Shown here in pieces: positions 1 through 7,118 of a stretch of 7,595 bases of DNA. The DNA lies in NCBI GenBank assembly GCA_030613745.1, contig JAUWLK010000126.1, positions 1-7,595 on the forward strand, written 5' to 3'. Under the pieces are notes generated by a model. The model did no database searches. It saw only the letters and a list, made by a program, of their open reading frames with translations, and was not told the origin of the DNA. Position 1 is the stretch's first letter. The number at the start of each line of letters is the position of its first letter. The DNA is from Flavobacteriaceae bacterium (GTDB taxonomy: Bacteria > Bacteroidota > Bacteroidia > Flavobacteriales > Flavobacteriaceae). The position numbers and the translations under genes are program-made.

Positions 1-984
1 AAATGCTTTATAATCATCTGTAATAAAACCATTCCAAGATAAATTATCATGCATAGCTTCGGCACCAATATTTGTCGTAACACTTGGTGTTCCATAAATC
101 ATAGCATCGACCAATTTACCTTTAAGTCCGGCACCAAATTGTAAAGGAGCCAAACATATTTTAGCATTTTTAAAAGCATCTACTTTATTTTCAGTCCAAC
201 CCTTAATAATAAATCCTTCTTTTTCGTTATGTAATTGTTTTACTTTTTCTGTTGCATAGGCTCCATAAACATGTAATTCAGCATTTGGTAATTCTTTTCT
301 AATCAATGGCCAGATGGTATTTTTTAAATATAAAACCGCATTCCAGTTAGGCTCATGCTTAAAATTACCAATAGTCATAAAATGTTTACGTGTTGTAAAA
401 GTAGGGTAAGAGTTGAAAACTGAACTCTTTAACTCATCTAATAAAAAAGGCAAGTAAATTAAAATTGATTCGTTTACTTTAAATGTTGATTTTAGCAGAT
501 TGACTTCATATTTTGAAATAATCAAAGACAGATCACATCGGTAAATACTTGCTATTTCACGTTTTGTTAAATCGTTGATCAGGTATTTTAAAGCAACTTT
601 TGTTTTATTTTTAAGTGCTTGATGCCGAGCAAATCTTAAAAAGTGTAAATCTTCAGTATCTAATATTCGTAAAGCATCCGGACAATTTTTTGCAATTCGC
701 CAACCAAATTGTTCTTCGGTTAAAAATCTATCAAACAGAACAATAGTGGGATTAATTTGCTGAACCAATATATCAAAACTTGAGTCATTTAATTGAATAT
801 CAAAAGTTTGAATATTTAATTCTTCTAAATTAAAAGACTTATCAGATTTACTGGCAGCACAAACAAATACAATTTGATAATCGTTATTTTGAAAAGCTTC
901 AATCAATTGTAGCATTCTGCTTCCTGCCGCAGTTGAATTGGGCTCTGGCCAAACAAATCCAATAATTAATAATTTTTTATTCAT
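1..984 (-). CDS. GT4-type glycosyltransferase, C-terminus beyond the left edge
   Basis: This open frame reads from an ATG at 984 to the window edge without a stop, giving 328 residues and no C-terminus. It probably transfers a sugar from an activated donor onto a cell-surface glycan, lipid or exopolysaccharide in the cytoplasm. The N-terminus is a Rossmann-like strand followed by a loop (LIIGFVWPEPNSTAAGSRM, residues 6-24), typical of GT-B enzymes. The second domain opens with TIGNFKHEPNWNA (204-216) and contains LAPLQFGAGLKGKLVDAM (278-295), then YGTPSVTTNIGAE (297-309). This is the GT4 donor-nucleotide signature, although the usual GAEG reads GAEA here. The protein has no signal peptide or obvious membrane segment. 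Its start lies 9 nt after the stop of the upstream pseudouridine synthase gene, so the two are probably co-transcribed. The fold is clear; the sugar donor and acceptor cannot be told from the sequence. Confidence 0.85.
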   Translation of the reverse strand, partial: MNKKLLIIGFVWPEPNSTAAGSRMLQLIEAFQNNDYQIVFVCAASKSDKSFNLEELNIQTFDIQLNDSSFDILVQQINPTIVLFDRFLTEEQFGWRIAKNCPDALRILDTEDLHFLRFARHQALKNKTKVALKYLINDLTKREIASIYRCDLSLIISKYEVNLLKSTFKVNESILIYLPFLLDELKSSVFNSYPTFTTRKHFMTIGNFKHEPNWNAVLYLKNTIWPLIRKELPNAELHVYGAYATEKVKQLHNEKEGFIIKGWTENKVDAFKNAKICLAPLQFGAGLKGKLVDAMIYGTPSVTTNIGAEAMHDNLSWNGFITDDYKAF

Positions 985-993
985 TGATTTGAT

Positions 994-1584
994 TTAAATA
1001 ATTTCTTTAAAATTATCAATTTCAATAACTTTTCCAACTTTCATTTCACCTAACTTAATGTTTCCAATCCTGATTCTTATCAGTCTTAACGTTGGAAACC
1101 CAACTGCAGCAGTCATTTTTCTAACTTGTCTAAATTTTCCTTCCCGCAAGGTAATTGAAACCCAACTTGTTGGTCCGTGCCTTTCATCTCTAATCTTTTT
1201 CTCCCTTTCGGGGAATTTGGGAGTTTTACCTAATTTAACCGCTTTACAAGGTTTCGTGGTATATTTTATTCCTTCAAAGCCAATCTCTACACCATTTTTT
1301 AATTTTTCAATAGCTTCACTTGTAATATTACCATCTACTAGAGTATAATATTCTTTTTCTACTTTGCTGCTTCTTACAAATTCACTCATTTTCCCATCGG
1401 TAGTAAGTAATAATAGCCCTTCTGATTTTTCATCTAATCTGCCAATAGCCATAGTTTCAACAGGAAAAGAATGTAATTCACCTAGTAATTTTTTATTAGC
1501 TCTTTTTGTTTGATTATTCACAAACTGACTTAAATAACCGTAAGGCTTATTGATGATAAAATGTTTGTGTTTGATAGTATTCAT
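994..1584 (-). CDS. rluE: 23S rRNA pseudouridine synthase, RluE-like (RsuA/RluB/E/F family)
   Basis: The 196-residue protein should isomerise a specific uridine of 23S rRNA to pseudouridine; U2457 (E. coli numbering) is the site for E. coli RluE. It starts directly with the catalytic domain (FIINKPYGYLSQF, residues 9-21) and lacks the N-terminal S4 RNA-binding domain of RsuA, RluB and RluF, which points to RluE. The catalytic motif is GRLDEKSEGLLLLTTDG (48-64), with Asp51 as the nucleophile. Further family motifs are VEKEYYTLVDG (75-85) and the C-terminal REGKFRQVRKMTAAVGFPTLRLIRIRIG (147-174). The ATG at 1584 puts the KPYGYLSQF strand at the expected distance from the N-terminus. The gene lies 71 nt downstream of topB and 9 nt upstream of the glycosyltransferase. 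The family assignment is secure; the exact target uridine is inferred from the missing S4 domain. Confidence 0.92.
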   Translation of the reverse strand: MNTIKHKHFIINKPYGYLSQFVNNQTKRANKKLLGELHSFPVETMAIGRLDEKSEGLLLLTTDGKMSEFVRSSKVEKEYYTLVDGNITSEAIEKLKNGVEIGFEGIKYTTKPCKAVKLGKTPKFPEREKKIRDERHGPTSWVSITLREGKFRQVRKMTAAVGFPTLRLIRIRIGNIKLGEMKVGKVIEIDNFKEII

Positions 1585-1655
1585 AAAGCTAATAAACCAT
1601 TTTTATAGGCAAAAATTGATCACTTTAGTAAAAATTATATTTATAAAGTAAATAT

Positions 1656-3974
1656 TTAAGTATTATTATTTAATATCTTGTAAACCAATTCTTTTGTGAT
1701 TTCTTTACCTTTGGATAACAATTTTATTTTATCGAAACTAAAAATAAAATCACAACCGTTTTTATAAGCACTACAACCATAAGCTGTTTTTCCTTTAATG
1801 ATGTGGCCTTTTTTGCATTTCGGACAAACTATTCGATTTGGTACTTGATTTTTTACTTTTCTTTTTTCTTCTAAAACCAATTCAAATTTATCATTAAATC
1901 GGATTAAACCTTCTATTTTACCAGTTTCAGTTTGAAATCCCTTTAAATTTACAGTACAGCCTTTTTGCAATAATCTAATAAATTGATTTTCAGATATTTT
2001 TTTATCCAAAAACTTAAAAGGAAGTCTGAAATCACAACCATTTTTATAATTACTACACCCATAAGCCGATTTCCCTTTTAAAATACTTCCTTTTTTACAT
2101 TTTGGGCATTTTTCTGAGGTAATTCCTTTGTTTTTTTCAGCAGTCCCGATAGCTATCGGGACAGGAATCTTGTCCTTTTTAGCTAAAACATGTGAAATAT
2201 TAGCTCTCACTTTTTCAGTACGAACCTCATACACTAAATCATCAACCATTTGCTTCATGTTCTTAATAAATGTACCGGCATTATAAGTGCCTTTTTCAAT
2301 CTCTCTCAACTGTTTTTCCCATCTTCCGGTTAATTCAGCAGATTTTAATAATTTATTATGAATACTATCAATTAATTGAATACCAGTAGTAGTTGGTATA
2401 ATTTGCTTCTTATTTCGCTTGATATATGTACGTTTAAAAAGGGTTTCAATAATATTAGCTCGAGTAGAAGGTCTGCCAATACCATTTTCTTTCATCAACT
2501 CACGCATTTCATCATCATCAACCTGTTTACCGGCAGTTTCCATGGCGCGTAAAAGTGTAGCTTCAGTATAATACTTTGGAGCTTTGGTCTCTTTTTCTAA
2601 AAATGATGGCTTGTGAGCTCCTTTTTCCCCTTTGGTAAAATTTGGTAGTATTCCTTTTTCTTCCTTTTTAATACTTTTATTCAGCGTAGATGAAGCTTCA
2701 AATACAACGCGCCAACCTTTGCTTAATATTTCTTTTCCAGTTGTTTTAAAAGTTACATTTTCTGCTTTACCAATTACGGTTGTATTTGAAACCAGGCAAT
2801 CATCATAAAACACCGCAATAAAACGTTTTGTTATGATGTCATAAACCTGTTGTTGGTTGTATTGTAAATTAATTTGTACACCTGTAGGAATAATAGCATG
2901 GTGATCGGTTACTTTTTTATCGTTAAAAACTTTGGTTGATTTTTTTATTTTATCTTGAAGTAAAGGTTGTATTAATACTTTATAACTATTTAATTTTGAT
3001 AATATTCCTTTAATTTTAGGGTAAATATCATTTGGTAAAAAGGTGGTATCAACTCTAGGATAAGTAACAACTTTTTGTTCGTATAATTTTTGAACTAGTT
3101 TTAAAGTTTCATCGGCTGAAAAACCAAATTTAGTATTGCAATAGACTTGTAATCCTGTTAGATCAAATAATTTTGGTGCGTATTCTTTACCTTTTTTCTT
3201 AGTAACAGAAACAATTTCAAAATCACTTTTTGCAACTTTATCAGCAAAAGCTTCTCCTTCTTCCTTTTTTAAAAACCTACCTTTTTCACAGGTAAATAAA
3301 GTTTCTCTATAAAGTGTTTGCAATTCCCAATAGGGTTTAGGCTTGAAATTTTGAATTTCTTTAAATCGGTTAACCAATATTGCTAGAGTAGGGGTTTGCA
3401 CCCTGCCAACAGATAAAACTTGCTTGTAACCACCATGTTTTACGGTATATAATCTGGTAGCATTCATACCCAATAACCAATCGCCAATTGCTCTTGAAAA
3501 TCCGGCATAATATAAGTTGTCATATTGTTTAGAAGGTTTTAAATTCTCAAAACCTTCTTTGATAGCTTCTGTGGTAAGTGATGATATCCACAATCGTTTC
3601 ACTTCACCGGTATAACCAGCTTGATGGATTACCCAGCGTTGAATTAGCTCACCTTCTTGTCCTGCATCGCCACAGTTTATTACTAAACTTGCTTTTTCAA
3701 ACAGACCTTTAATAATATTAAATTGTTTTTTTATACCAGAATTTGAAACTACTTTGGTTTTAAATTTGTCTGGAAGCATGGGTAAATTATTCAAATCCCA
3801 GCTTTTCCAATAAGGTTTATAATCATGAGGTTCAAATAAAGTACAAAGATGCCCAAATGTATAAGTTACTGCATATCCATTTCCTTCAAAATAACCATCA
3901 CACCTTGTGTTTGCCCCTAAAATAGTAGCTATTTCACGTGCAACACTAGGTTTTTCAGCAATACAAACCTTCAT
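1656..3974 (-). CDS. topB: DNA topoisomerase III, type IA, with two C-terminal zinc ribbons
   Basis: This 772-residue type IA topoisomerase cuts one DNA strand through a 5'-phosphotyrosine and passes another strand, decatenating DNA and resolving recombination intermediates in the cytoplasm. The Toprim domain begins MKVCIAEKPS with Glu7. Its acidic motif at 103-109 reads DAGQEGE instead of DxDREGE, so the second Asp is Gly105 and the Arg is Gln106. The catalytic core follows, with SVGRVQTPTLAILV (188-201), active-site Tyr305 in VVTYPRVD, TDHHAIIPT (356-364) and ENGIGRPSTRANII (496-509). The C-terminus has a CPKC...C...C zinc ribbon (Cys623, 626, 640, 647), a topoisomerase C-terminal repeat (about 656-703), a second near-identical zinc ribbon (Cys717, 720, 734, 741), and what looks like the start of a second repeat, ending at 772. 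A 20-bp palindrome encodes residues 605-611 in the linker. The ATG at 3974 gives the canonical family start. Activity with Gly105 is inferred from the intact frame and other motifs. Confidence 0.95.
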   Translation of the reverse strand: MKVCIAEKPSVAREIATILGANTRCDGYFEGNGYAVTYTFGHLCTLFEPHDYKPYWKSWDLNNLPMLPDKFKTKVVSNSGIKKQFNIIKGLFEKASLVINCGDAGQEGELIQRWVIHQAGYTGEVKRLWISSLTTEAIKEGFENLKPSKQYDNLYYAGFSRAIGDWLLGMNATRLYTVKHGGYKQVLSVGRVQTPTLAILVNRFKEIQNFKPKPYWELQTLYRETLFTCEKGRFLKKEEGEAFADKVAKSDFEIVSVTKKKGKEYAPKLFDLTGLQVYCNTKFGFSADETLKLVQKLYEQKVVTYPRVDTTFLPNDIYPKIKGILSKLNSYKVLIQPLLQDKIKKSTKVFNDKKVTDHHAIIPTGVQINLQYNQQQVYDIITKRFIAVFYDDCLVSNTTVIGKAENVTFKTTGKEILSKGWRVVFEASSTLNKSIKKEEKGILPNFTKGEKGAHKPSFLEKETKAPKYYTEATLLRAMETAGKQVDDDEMRELMKENGIGRPSTRANIIETLFKRTYIKRNKKQIIPTTTGIQLIDSIHNKLLKSAELTGRWEKQLREIEKGTYNAGTFIKNMKQMVDDLVYEVRTEKVRANISHVLAKKDKIPVPIAIGTAEKNKGITSEKCPKCKKGSILKGKSAYGCSNYKNGCDFRLPFKFLDKKISENQFIRLLQKGCTVNLKGFQTETGKIEGLIRFNDKFELVLEEKRKVKNQVPNRIVCPKCKKGHIIKGKTAYGCSAYKNGCDFIFSFDKIKLLSKGKEITKELVYKILNNNT
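1740..2111 (-). repeat. Duplicated zinc-ribbon coding segments within topB
   Basis: The two ends of this interval (2022-2111 and 1740-1829) encode the same 30-residue module twice. The pattern is CPKCKKG, then KGK(S/T)AYGCS, then YKNGCDF. Similarity is visible at the DNA level as well as in the protein. The spacing between corresponding cysteines is 94 residues. This is an intragenic tandem domain duplication, and the intervening sequence holds one topoisomerase C-terminal repeat. Confidence 0.8.
2143..2162. repeat. Perfect 20-bp GC-rich palindrome inside topB
   Basis: GTCCCGATAGCTATCGGGAC is identical to its own reverse complement over all 20 bases. The flanking bases (A on both sides) do not pair. 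It is much more GC-rich than its surroundings. On the coding strand it supplies codons 605-611 (VPIAIGT), within the linker between the catalytic core and the first zinc ribbon, and it keeps the frame open. It resembles short palindromic repeats that I recall as dispersed in some Bacteroidetes genomes, but a single copy in this window cannot prove that. Confidence 0.85.
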
Positions 3975-3997
3975 TTATTGGTGAATTTTTAATGCTT

Positions 3998-4005
3998 GCA
4001 AAGTA
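3998..4005 (-). promoter_or_regulatory. Possible topB promoter -7 element
   Basis: On the minus strand this reads TACTTTGC, close to the Bacteroidetes -7 consensus TAnnTTTG but one base shorter. It follows an A-tract and lies 24 nt upstream of the topB ATG, a usual 5' leader length in this phylum. I see no clear -33 TTG, so the call is weak and rests on position and partial consensus match. Confidence 0.3.
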
Positions 4006-4085
4006 CGTTTTTTTGGAATATTAATAATTACAGATCAATTAATATTTATCATCAACTCTTTTAATTTTCAATAAAAATTACAAGA

Positions 4086-4313
4086 TGAAGTGTCATCATT
4101 CTCCAAAAGGGAATTTAAATAATAAATTTTGGTTTTCTTTTTCCCATTGATGGAAAAAGAAACAAAAAAATCTGGGTTGCAAAATAAAATTTATATCTAT
4201 CTTTCTATTTGCCAAGTGCAGCTGGGTGATTTTCTTGAGATTCTCTGCGAAACTTCCCAGTCTTACTAAGCATATACTTTGATATATATAAATTTTCTTT
4301 TGAGACCACTTCA
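4086..4313. mobile_element. MITE-like or dispersed repeat element with imperfect terminal inverted repeats
   Basis: The two ends of this 228-bp segment mirror each other. Reading inward from the left (4086-4120) the blocks are TGAAGTG, a 7-nt insert, TCTC, C, AAAAG, GG, AATTTA, AAT. Reading inward from the right on the other strand (4313-4287) they are TGAAGTG, G, TCTC, AAAAG, AA, AATTTA, TAT. About 24 of the 27 right-arm bases match once the short indels are allowed. A perfect 11-bp stem-loop lies inside (4134-4162). No target-site duplication is obvious and no transposase is encoded, so the element would be non-autonomous. A 72-codon frame across it, beginning with TTG, looks like chance coding through the repeat. 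Calling it mobile is inference from structure. Confidence 0.5.
4134..4162. repeat. Stem-loop inside the MITE-like element
   Basis: An 11-bp perfect stem (TTTCTTTTTCC pairing with GGAAAAAGAAA) closes on a 7-nt loop, CATTGAT. The right arm continues into C and a run of seven As. The stem is purine-rich on one strand and AT-dominated. An intrinsic terminator is possible for leftward reading, but no gene ends there, so it is better explained as internal structure of the repeat. Confidence 0.6.
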
Positions 4314-4403
4314 AAAAACAGAATCTTAAAGCAATAAGATTATTTTTACATTAAACTTAGGTTTAAAGCATATTTATGTATATTAACCAACTAAATTTAA
4401 AAC

Positions 4404-4640
4404 ATGGGATTAACAAATAATGATATCATGAAAAAACTTCGCGTAGCTCATAAATTACGTGATGAAGATATAGTGAAAATTCTTGCTTTAGTTGACTTTA
4501 AAGTTTCCAAAAGTGAATTAGGAGCTTTGTTTAGAAACGAAAATCATCCAAAATATGTAGAGTGTGGAGATCAAATTTTACGCAATTTTTTAAATGGATT
4601 GATTATTCACTTACGTGGACCAATGCCGAAAAAAAAGTAA
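4404..4640 (+). CDS. Single-repeat DUF1456 (YehS-like) protein
   Basis: The 78-residue protein matches the DUF1456 repeat found twice in E. coli YehS (about 156 residues). The recognisable string runs from NNDIMKKLRVAHKLRDEDIV (residues 5-24) through ILALVDFKVSKSELGALFR (26-44) to YVECGDQILRNFLNGLI (51-67), followed by a short basic tail, PMPKKK. It is predicted to be small, soluble and helical. Only one repeat is present, and the frame ends cleanly with TAA rather than at an obvious break. The ATG at 4404 is preferred over the internal ATG at 4428 because it includes the conserved NND start of the domain. It lies 82 nt before the acyl-CoA dehydrogenase gene on the same strand, possibly a separate unit. 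The molecular function of the family is not established to my knowledge. Confidence 0.85.
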   Translation: MGLTNNDIMKKLRVAHKLRDEDIVKILALVDFKVSKSELGALFRNENHPKYVECGDQILRNFLNGLIIHLRGPMPKKK

Positions 4641-4722
4641 ATAGCTAAATTATAGTAAGTAGTTAGATGTTATATATTAAACTTCAGACTACCAGATAAA
4701 TAACTAACAATAATATTTAATT

Positions 4723-6540
4723 ATGAATAAAAAATATGTTGACATTGACACTTTAAAATTCTTACTATATGATGTGCATAGTTTAGAAGATCTACTTATA
4801 AATGAGCGTTTTATAGATCATGATAAAGAGTCATTAAATATGTTTTTAGATTCGGTTAAAGATTTTTCAGACCGTGAATTGTTTCCCTATTTATCTGAAA
4901 TGGACAAAATACCTGCTTATTATAAAGAAGGTACTGTGATAGTACATCAACAGGTTGATACATATATGAAAAAAGGTGGTGAAATGGGTTTGATTTCAGC
5001 TCCATTTGATTATGAAGATGGTGGGTTACAAATACCGTTTATGGTTCATACTGCTTCTACTTATATTCAAGATGCGGCAAATAACCATCTTCCCGGATAT
5101 GGAGGTTTGACACAAGGCGCTGCGGAATTAATTGTCAATTTTGCTAACAAAACATTGAATCAGACTTATGTTCCTAAAATGCTTACCGGTCAATGGGGTG
5201 GTACCATGTGCCTTACTGAACCACAAGCAGGGAGTTCATTATCAGATATTAGTACAAAAGCTTTTCAAACGGATCAAGATTTTTACAAGATAAGTGGACA
5301 AAAAATATTTATTTCTGCAGGAGACCATCAATATGCTGAAAATATTATTCATTTGGTATTGGCACGAATAGAAGGTGCTCCGAAAGGAACAAAAGGAATT
5401 TCATTATTTGTGGTACCTAAAAACAGAATTAATTCTGATGGAACTTTGATTCAAAATGATGTGATAACTGTAGCTGATTTTCAAAAAATGGGTCAGCGAG
5501 GTTATTGTACTACACATTTAGGATTTGGAGATAATGATGATTGTCACGGGTGGTTAGTAGGTGAGGAAAACCAAGGTTTAAAGTATATGTTCTTACTGAT
5601 GAATGCTGCCAGAATTGGTGTTGGTAGAGGAGCTGCTGCAATAGCAATGGCAGCTTATCAAGCATCTTTGCAATATGCCAATGAGCGTCCACAAGGTAGA
5701 AAATTAACAAGTACAGGTAAAAAAAATCATGATGAGGCTCAATGTTTGATCATTGAACATCCTGATGTTCGCAGAATGCTTCTTTTACAAAAATCAATTG
5801 CCGAAGGCTCCCTAAGTTTGGTTTTATTGGCTTCTAAATATGAAGATTTGTTGGGTACAACAACTGATAAAACATTAAAAATAAAATACAAACTGATATT
5901 AGAAATATTAACTCCAATTGCAAAGACCTATCCATCAGAAGCAGGATTAAAATCGGTTGATAATGGGTTGCAGGTACTTGGCGGTTATGGCTTTTGTTCT
6001 GATTTTATTTTACAACAATACTATAGAGATATTAGAATTTTTACACTTTATGAAGGTACAACAGGAATTCAATCTCAAGATCTGTTGGGCAGAAAAATTC
6101 CTATGGAAAATGGTAAAGCATTAGAATTTATTGCATTAGAAATAAAAGATACTATTAACGCAGCTTATAATTTTGATGAATTAAAGCCCTATGCAGCAAA
6201 ATTGGGAACAAAACTTGAACTCACACAAGAAGTGCTTGATTTTTTAATGCCTTTTGCTAAAAAAGGAAATTACGAGCGTTATTTAGCTGATGCTAATTTG
6301 TTTATGGAATTCTTTAGCTTGATTATAATGAGTTGGTTGTGGTTAGATATTGCTGTGAAATCTAAACAAAAATTACAAAGTAAAAATTTACCTTTTTCTG
6401 ATGAGTTTTACAAAAATAAAATACATACCATGAAATTTTATTTTAAATATGAGTTAACAAAAACCAATAGTTTGGCACAATCATTAATGGATAAGGAAGT
6501 ACTAACGATACATAATACTGATAAAAATATTTTTGTATAG
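4723..6540 (+). CDS. Acyl-CoA dehydrogenase, large ~600-residue type (FadE5/DmdC-like)
   Basis: This 605-residue FAD enzyme should introduce the alpha-beta double bond into an acyl-CoA, the first step of beta-oxidation, and pass electrons to an electron-transfer flavoprotein. A short N-terminal extension (about 2-34) precedes the helical N domain (about 40-155). The middle domain carries CLTEPQAGSSLSDI (163-176), the FAD/substrate-binding signature. The C domain runs from GEENQGLKYMF (280-290) through NAARIGVGRGAAAIA (294-308) to QVLGGYGF (417-424). The catalytic base is Glu444 in YEGTTGIQSQDLLGRK. A C-terminal extension (about 465-605) is typical of the long subfamily that includes mycobacterial FadE5 and DmdC. 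Chain-length preference cannot be read from the sequence; methylmercaptopropionyl-CoA is a possible substrate only by family membership. The stop codon is 2 nt before the next ATG, so the two genes form a tight unit. No thiolase or hydratase gene is in view. Confidence 0.92.
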   Translation: MNKKYVDIDTLKFLLYDVHSLEDLLINERFIDHDKESLNMFLDSVKDFSDRELFPYLSEMDKIPAYYKEGTVIVHQQVDTYMKKGGEMGLISAPFDYEDGGLQIPFMVHTASTYIQDAANNHLPGYGGLTQGAAELIVNFANKTLNQTYVPKMLTGQWGGTMCLTEPQAGSSLSDISTKAFQTDQDFYKISGQKIFISAGDHQYAENIIHLVLARIEGAPKGTKGISLFVVPKNRINSDGTLIQNDVITVADFQKMGQRGYCTTHLGFGDNDDCHGWLVGEENQGLKYMFLLMNAARIGVGRGAAAIAMAAYQASLQYANERPQGRKLTSTGKKNHDEAQCLIIEHPDVRRMLLLQKSIAEGSLSLVLLASKYEDLLGTTTDKTLKIKYKLILEILTPIAKTYPSEAGLKSVDNGLQVLGGYGFCSDFILQQYYRDIRIFTLYEGTTGIQSQDLLGRKIPMENGKALEFIALEIKDTINAAYNFDELKPYAAKLGTKLELTQEVLDFLMPFAKKGNYERYLADANLFMEFFSLIIMSWLWLDIAVKSKQKLQSKNLPFSDEFYKNKIHTMKFYFKYELTKTNSLAQSLMDKEVLTIHNTDKNIFV

Positions 6541-6542
6541 TT

Positions 6543-7019
6543 ATGAAAACAGCTACTGTAAGAGAACTCAAACAAGAACTAAGCAATCAAACCTCAAGTG
6601 AATTGGTAGAACTATGCTTGCGTTTATCAAAATTTAAAAAAGAAAATAAAGAATTACTGACCTACCTTTTGTACGAAGCATCTGATGAGGATGGTTATAT
6701 AACTAATGTAAAAACAGTTATTGAAAATCAATTTGAACTGATAAACACAAAAAGCTATTTTTATATAAAAAAGAGTGTTCGAAAAATATTAAGAAATGTC
6801 AAAAAATTTATACGATATTCAAAGAAAAAAGAAACAGAGGTAGAGCTGCTAATACATTTTTGTGTTCAATTAAAAGAAATAAAACCATCCATTAAATATA
6901 ATGTAACACTACAAAATATTTTTGATCGACAAATTATTCTTATAAAAAAAGCCATATCCTCGTTACATGAAGACCTTCAGTTTGATTATCAATTGGAATT
7001 AAATGCGATGATGGAATGA
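6543..7019 (+). CDS. Conserved hypothetical protein, basic and helical, coupled to acyl-CoA dehydrogenase
   Basis: I cannot assign a function to this 158-residue protein. The sequence resembles a family of uncharacterised Bacteroidetes proteins that I recall only as hypotheticals. It is predicted mostly alpha-helical, with no signal peptide, membrane segment or cysteine cluster (single Cys at 25 and 107). A leucine-rich N-terminal part (VRELKQELSNQTSSELVELC, 6-25) is followed by FKKENKELLTYLLYEASDED (31-50). The strongly basic stretch at 74-96 (YIKKSVRKILRNVKKFIRYSKKK) could bind nucleic acid or an acidic partner. The C-terminus is acidic (LHEDLQFDYQLELNAMME). The ATG lies 2 nt after the acyl-CoA dehydrogenase stop, so translational coupling is likely. 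A functional link to acyl-CoA metabolism is inferred only from that spacing. Confidence 0.8.
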   Translation: MKTATVRELKQELSNQTSSELVELCLRLSKFKKENKELLTYLLYEASDEDGYITNVKTVIENQFELINTKSYFYIKKSVRKILRNVKKFIRYSKKKETEVELLIHFCVQLKEIKPSIKYNVTLQNIFDRQIILIKKAISSLHEDLQFDYQLELNAMME

Positions 7020-7118
7020 TATGTAAGAAATATAATAGTGAATGAGATGGAGGAATAAAGTTTGTGTTCAATAGTATATTCTTAAGTTTTTTCATTTTTA
7101 AAAAGTGTTAAAATTTCA

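Larger units (their letters stand above)
3975..4403. other. Divergent intergenic region between topB and the DUF1456 gene
   Basis: This 429-nt stretch contains no supportable protein gene. It must hold the start signals for topB (leftward) and for the small DUF1456 gene (rightward). On the topB side there is one weak promoter-like motif at 3998-4005. On the right side TAGGTTTA at 4358-4365 matches the Bacteroidetes -7 consensus TAnnTTTG except for the last base, but no TTG sits at the -33 position, so it is only a hint. The middle is occupied by an inverted-repeat-bounded element (4086-4313). Confidence 0.7.

Noticed and set aside
1058..1348. A 96-codon plus-strand open frame
   Set aside because: It lies entirely antisense to the well-supported pseudouridine synthase gene and its translation shows no recognisable domain.
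1622..1649. Possible terminator hairpin downstream of topB (ACTTTA...TAAAGT)
   Set aside because: The stem is only 6 bp of AT-rich sequence with a 16-nt loop and no clean T-run, which is expected by chance at this base composition.
4222..4260. CTGGG...CCCAG inverted pair inside the MITE-like element
   Set aside because: Only 5 bp pair and the interior does not continue the stem, so it is not reported as a separate structure.
4096..4314. A 72-codon minus-strand open frame in the intergenic region
   Set aside because: It begins with TTG, runs through the inverted-repeat element and its stem-loop, and gives a low-complexity Phe/Lys-rich product. It is better explained as chance coding within the repeat.
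4662..4708. Inverted GTTAG/CTAAC pair between the DUF1456 and acyl-CoA dehydrogenase genes
   Set aside because: Five matching bases separated by a long loop are not enough to support a terminator or operator.
5510..5710. A 66-codon minus-strand open frame
   Set aside because: It is antisense to the middle of the acyl-CoA dehydrogenase gene and shows no independent coding evidence.
7084..7110. T-rich and A-rich runs resembling a terminator after the 158-residue gene
   Set aside because: The self-complementarity is confined to a TTTTTAAAAA core with no GC stem, so it cannot be told from background AT-rich sequence.
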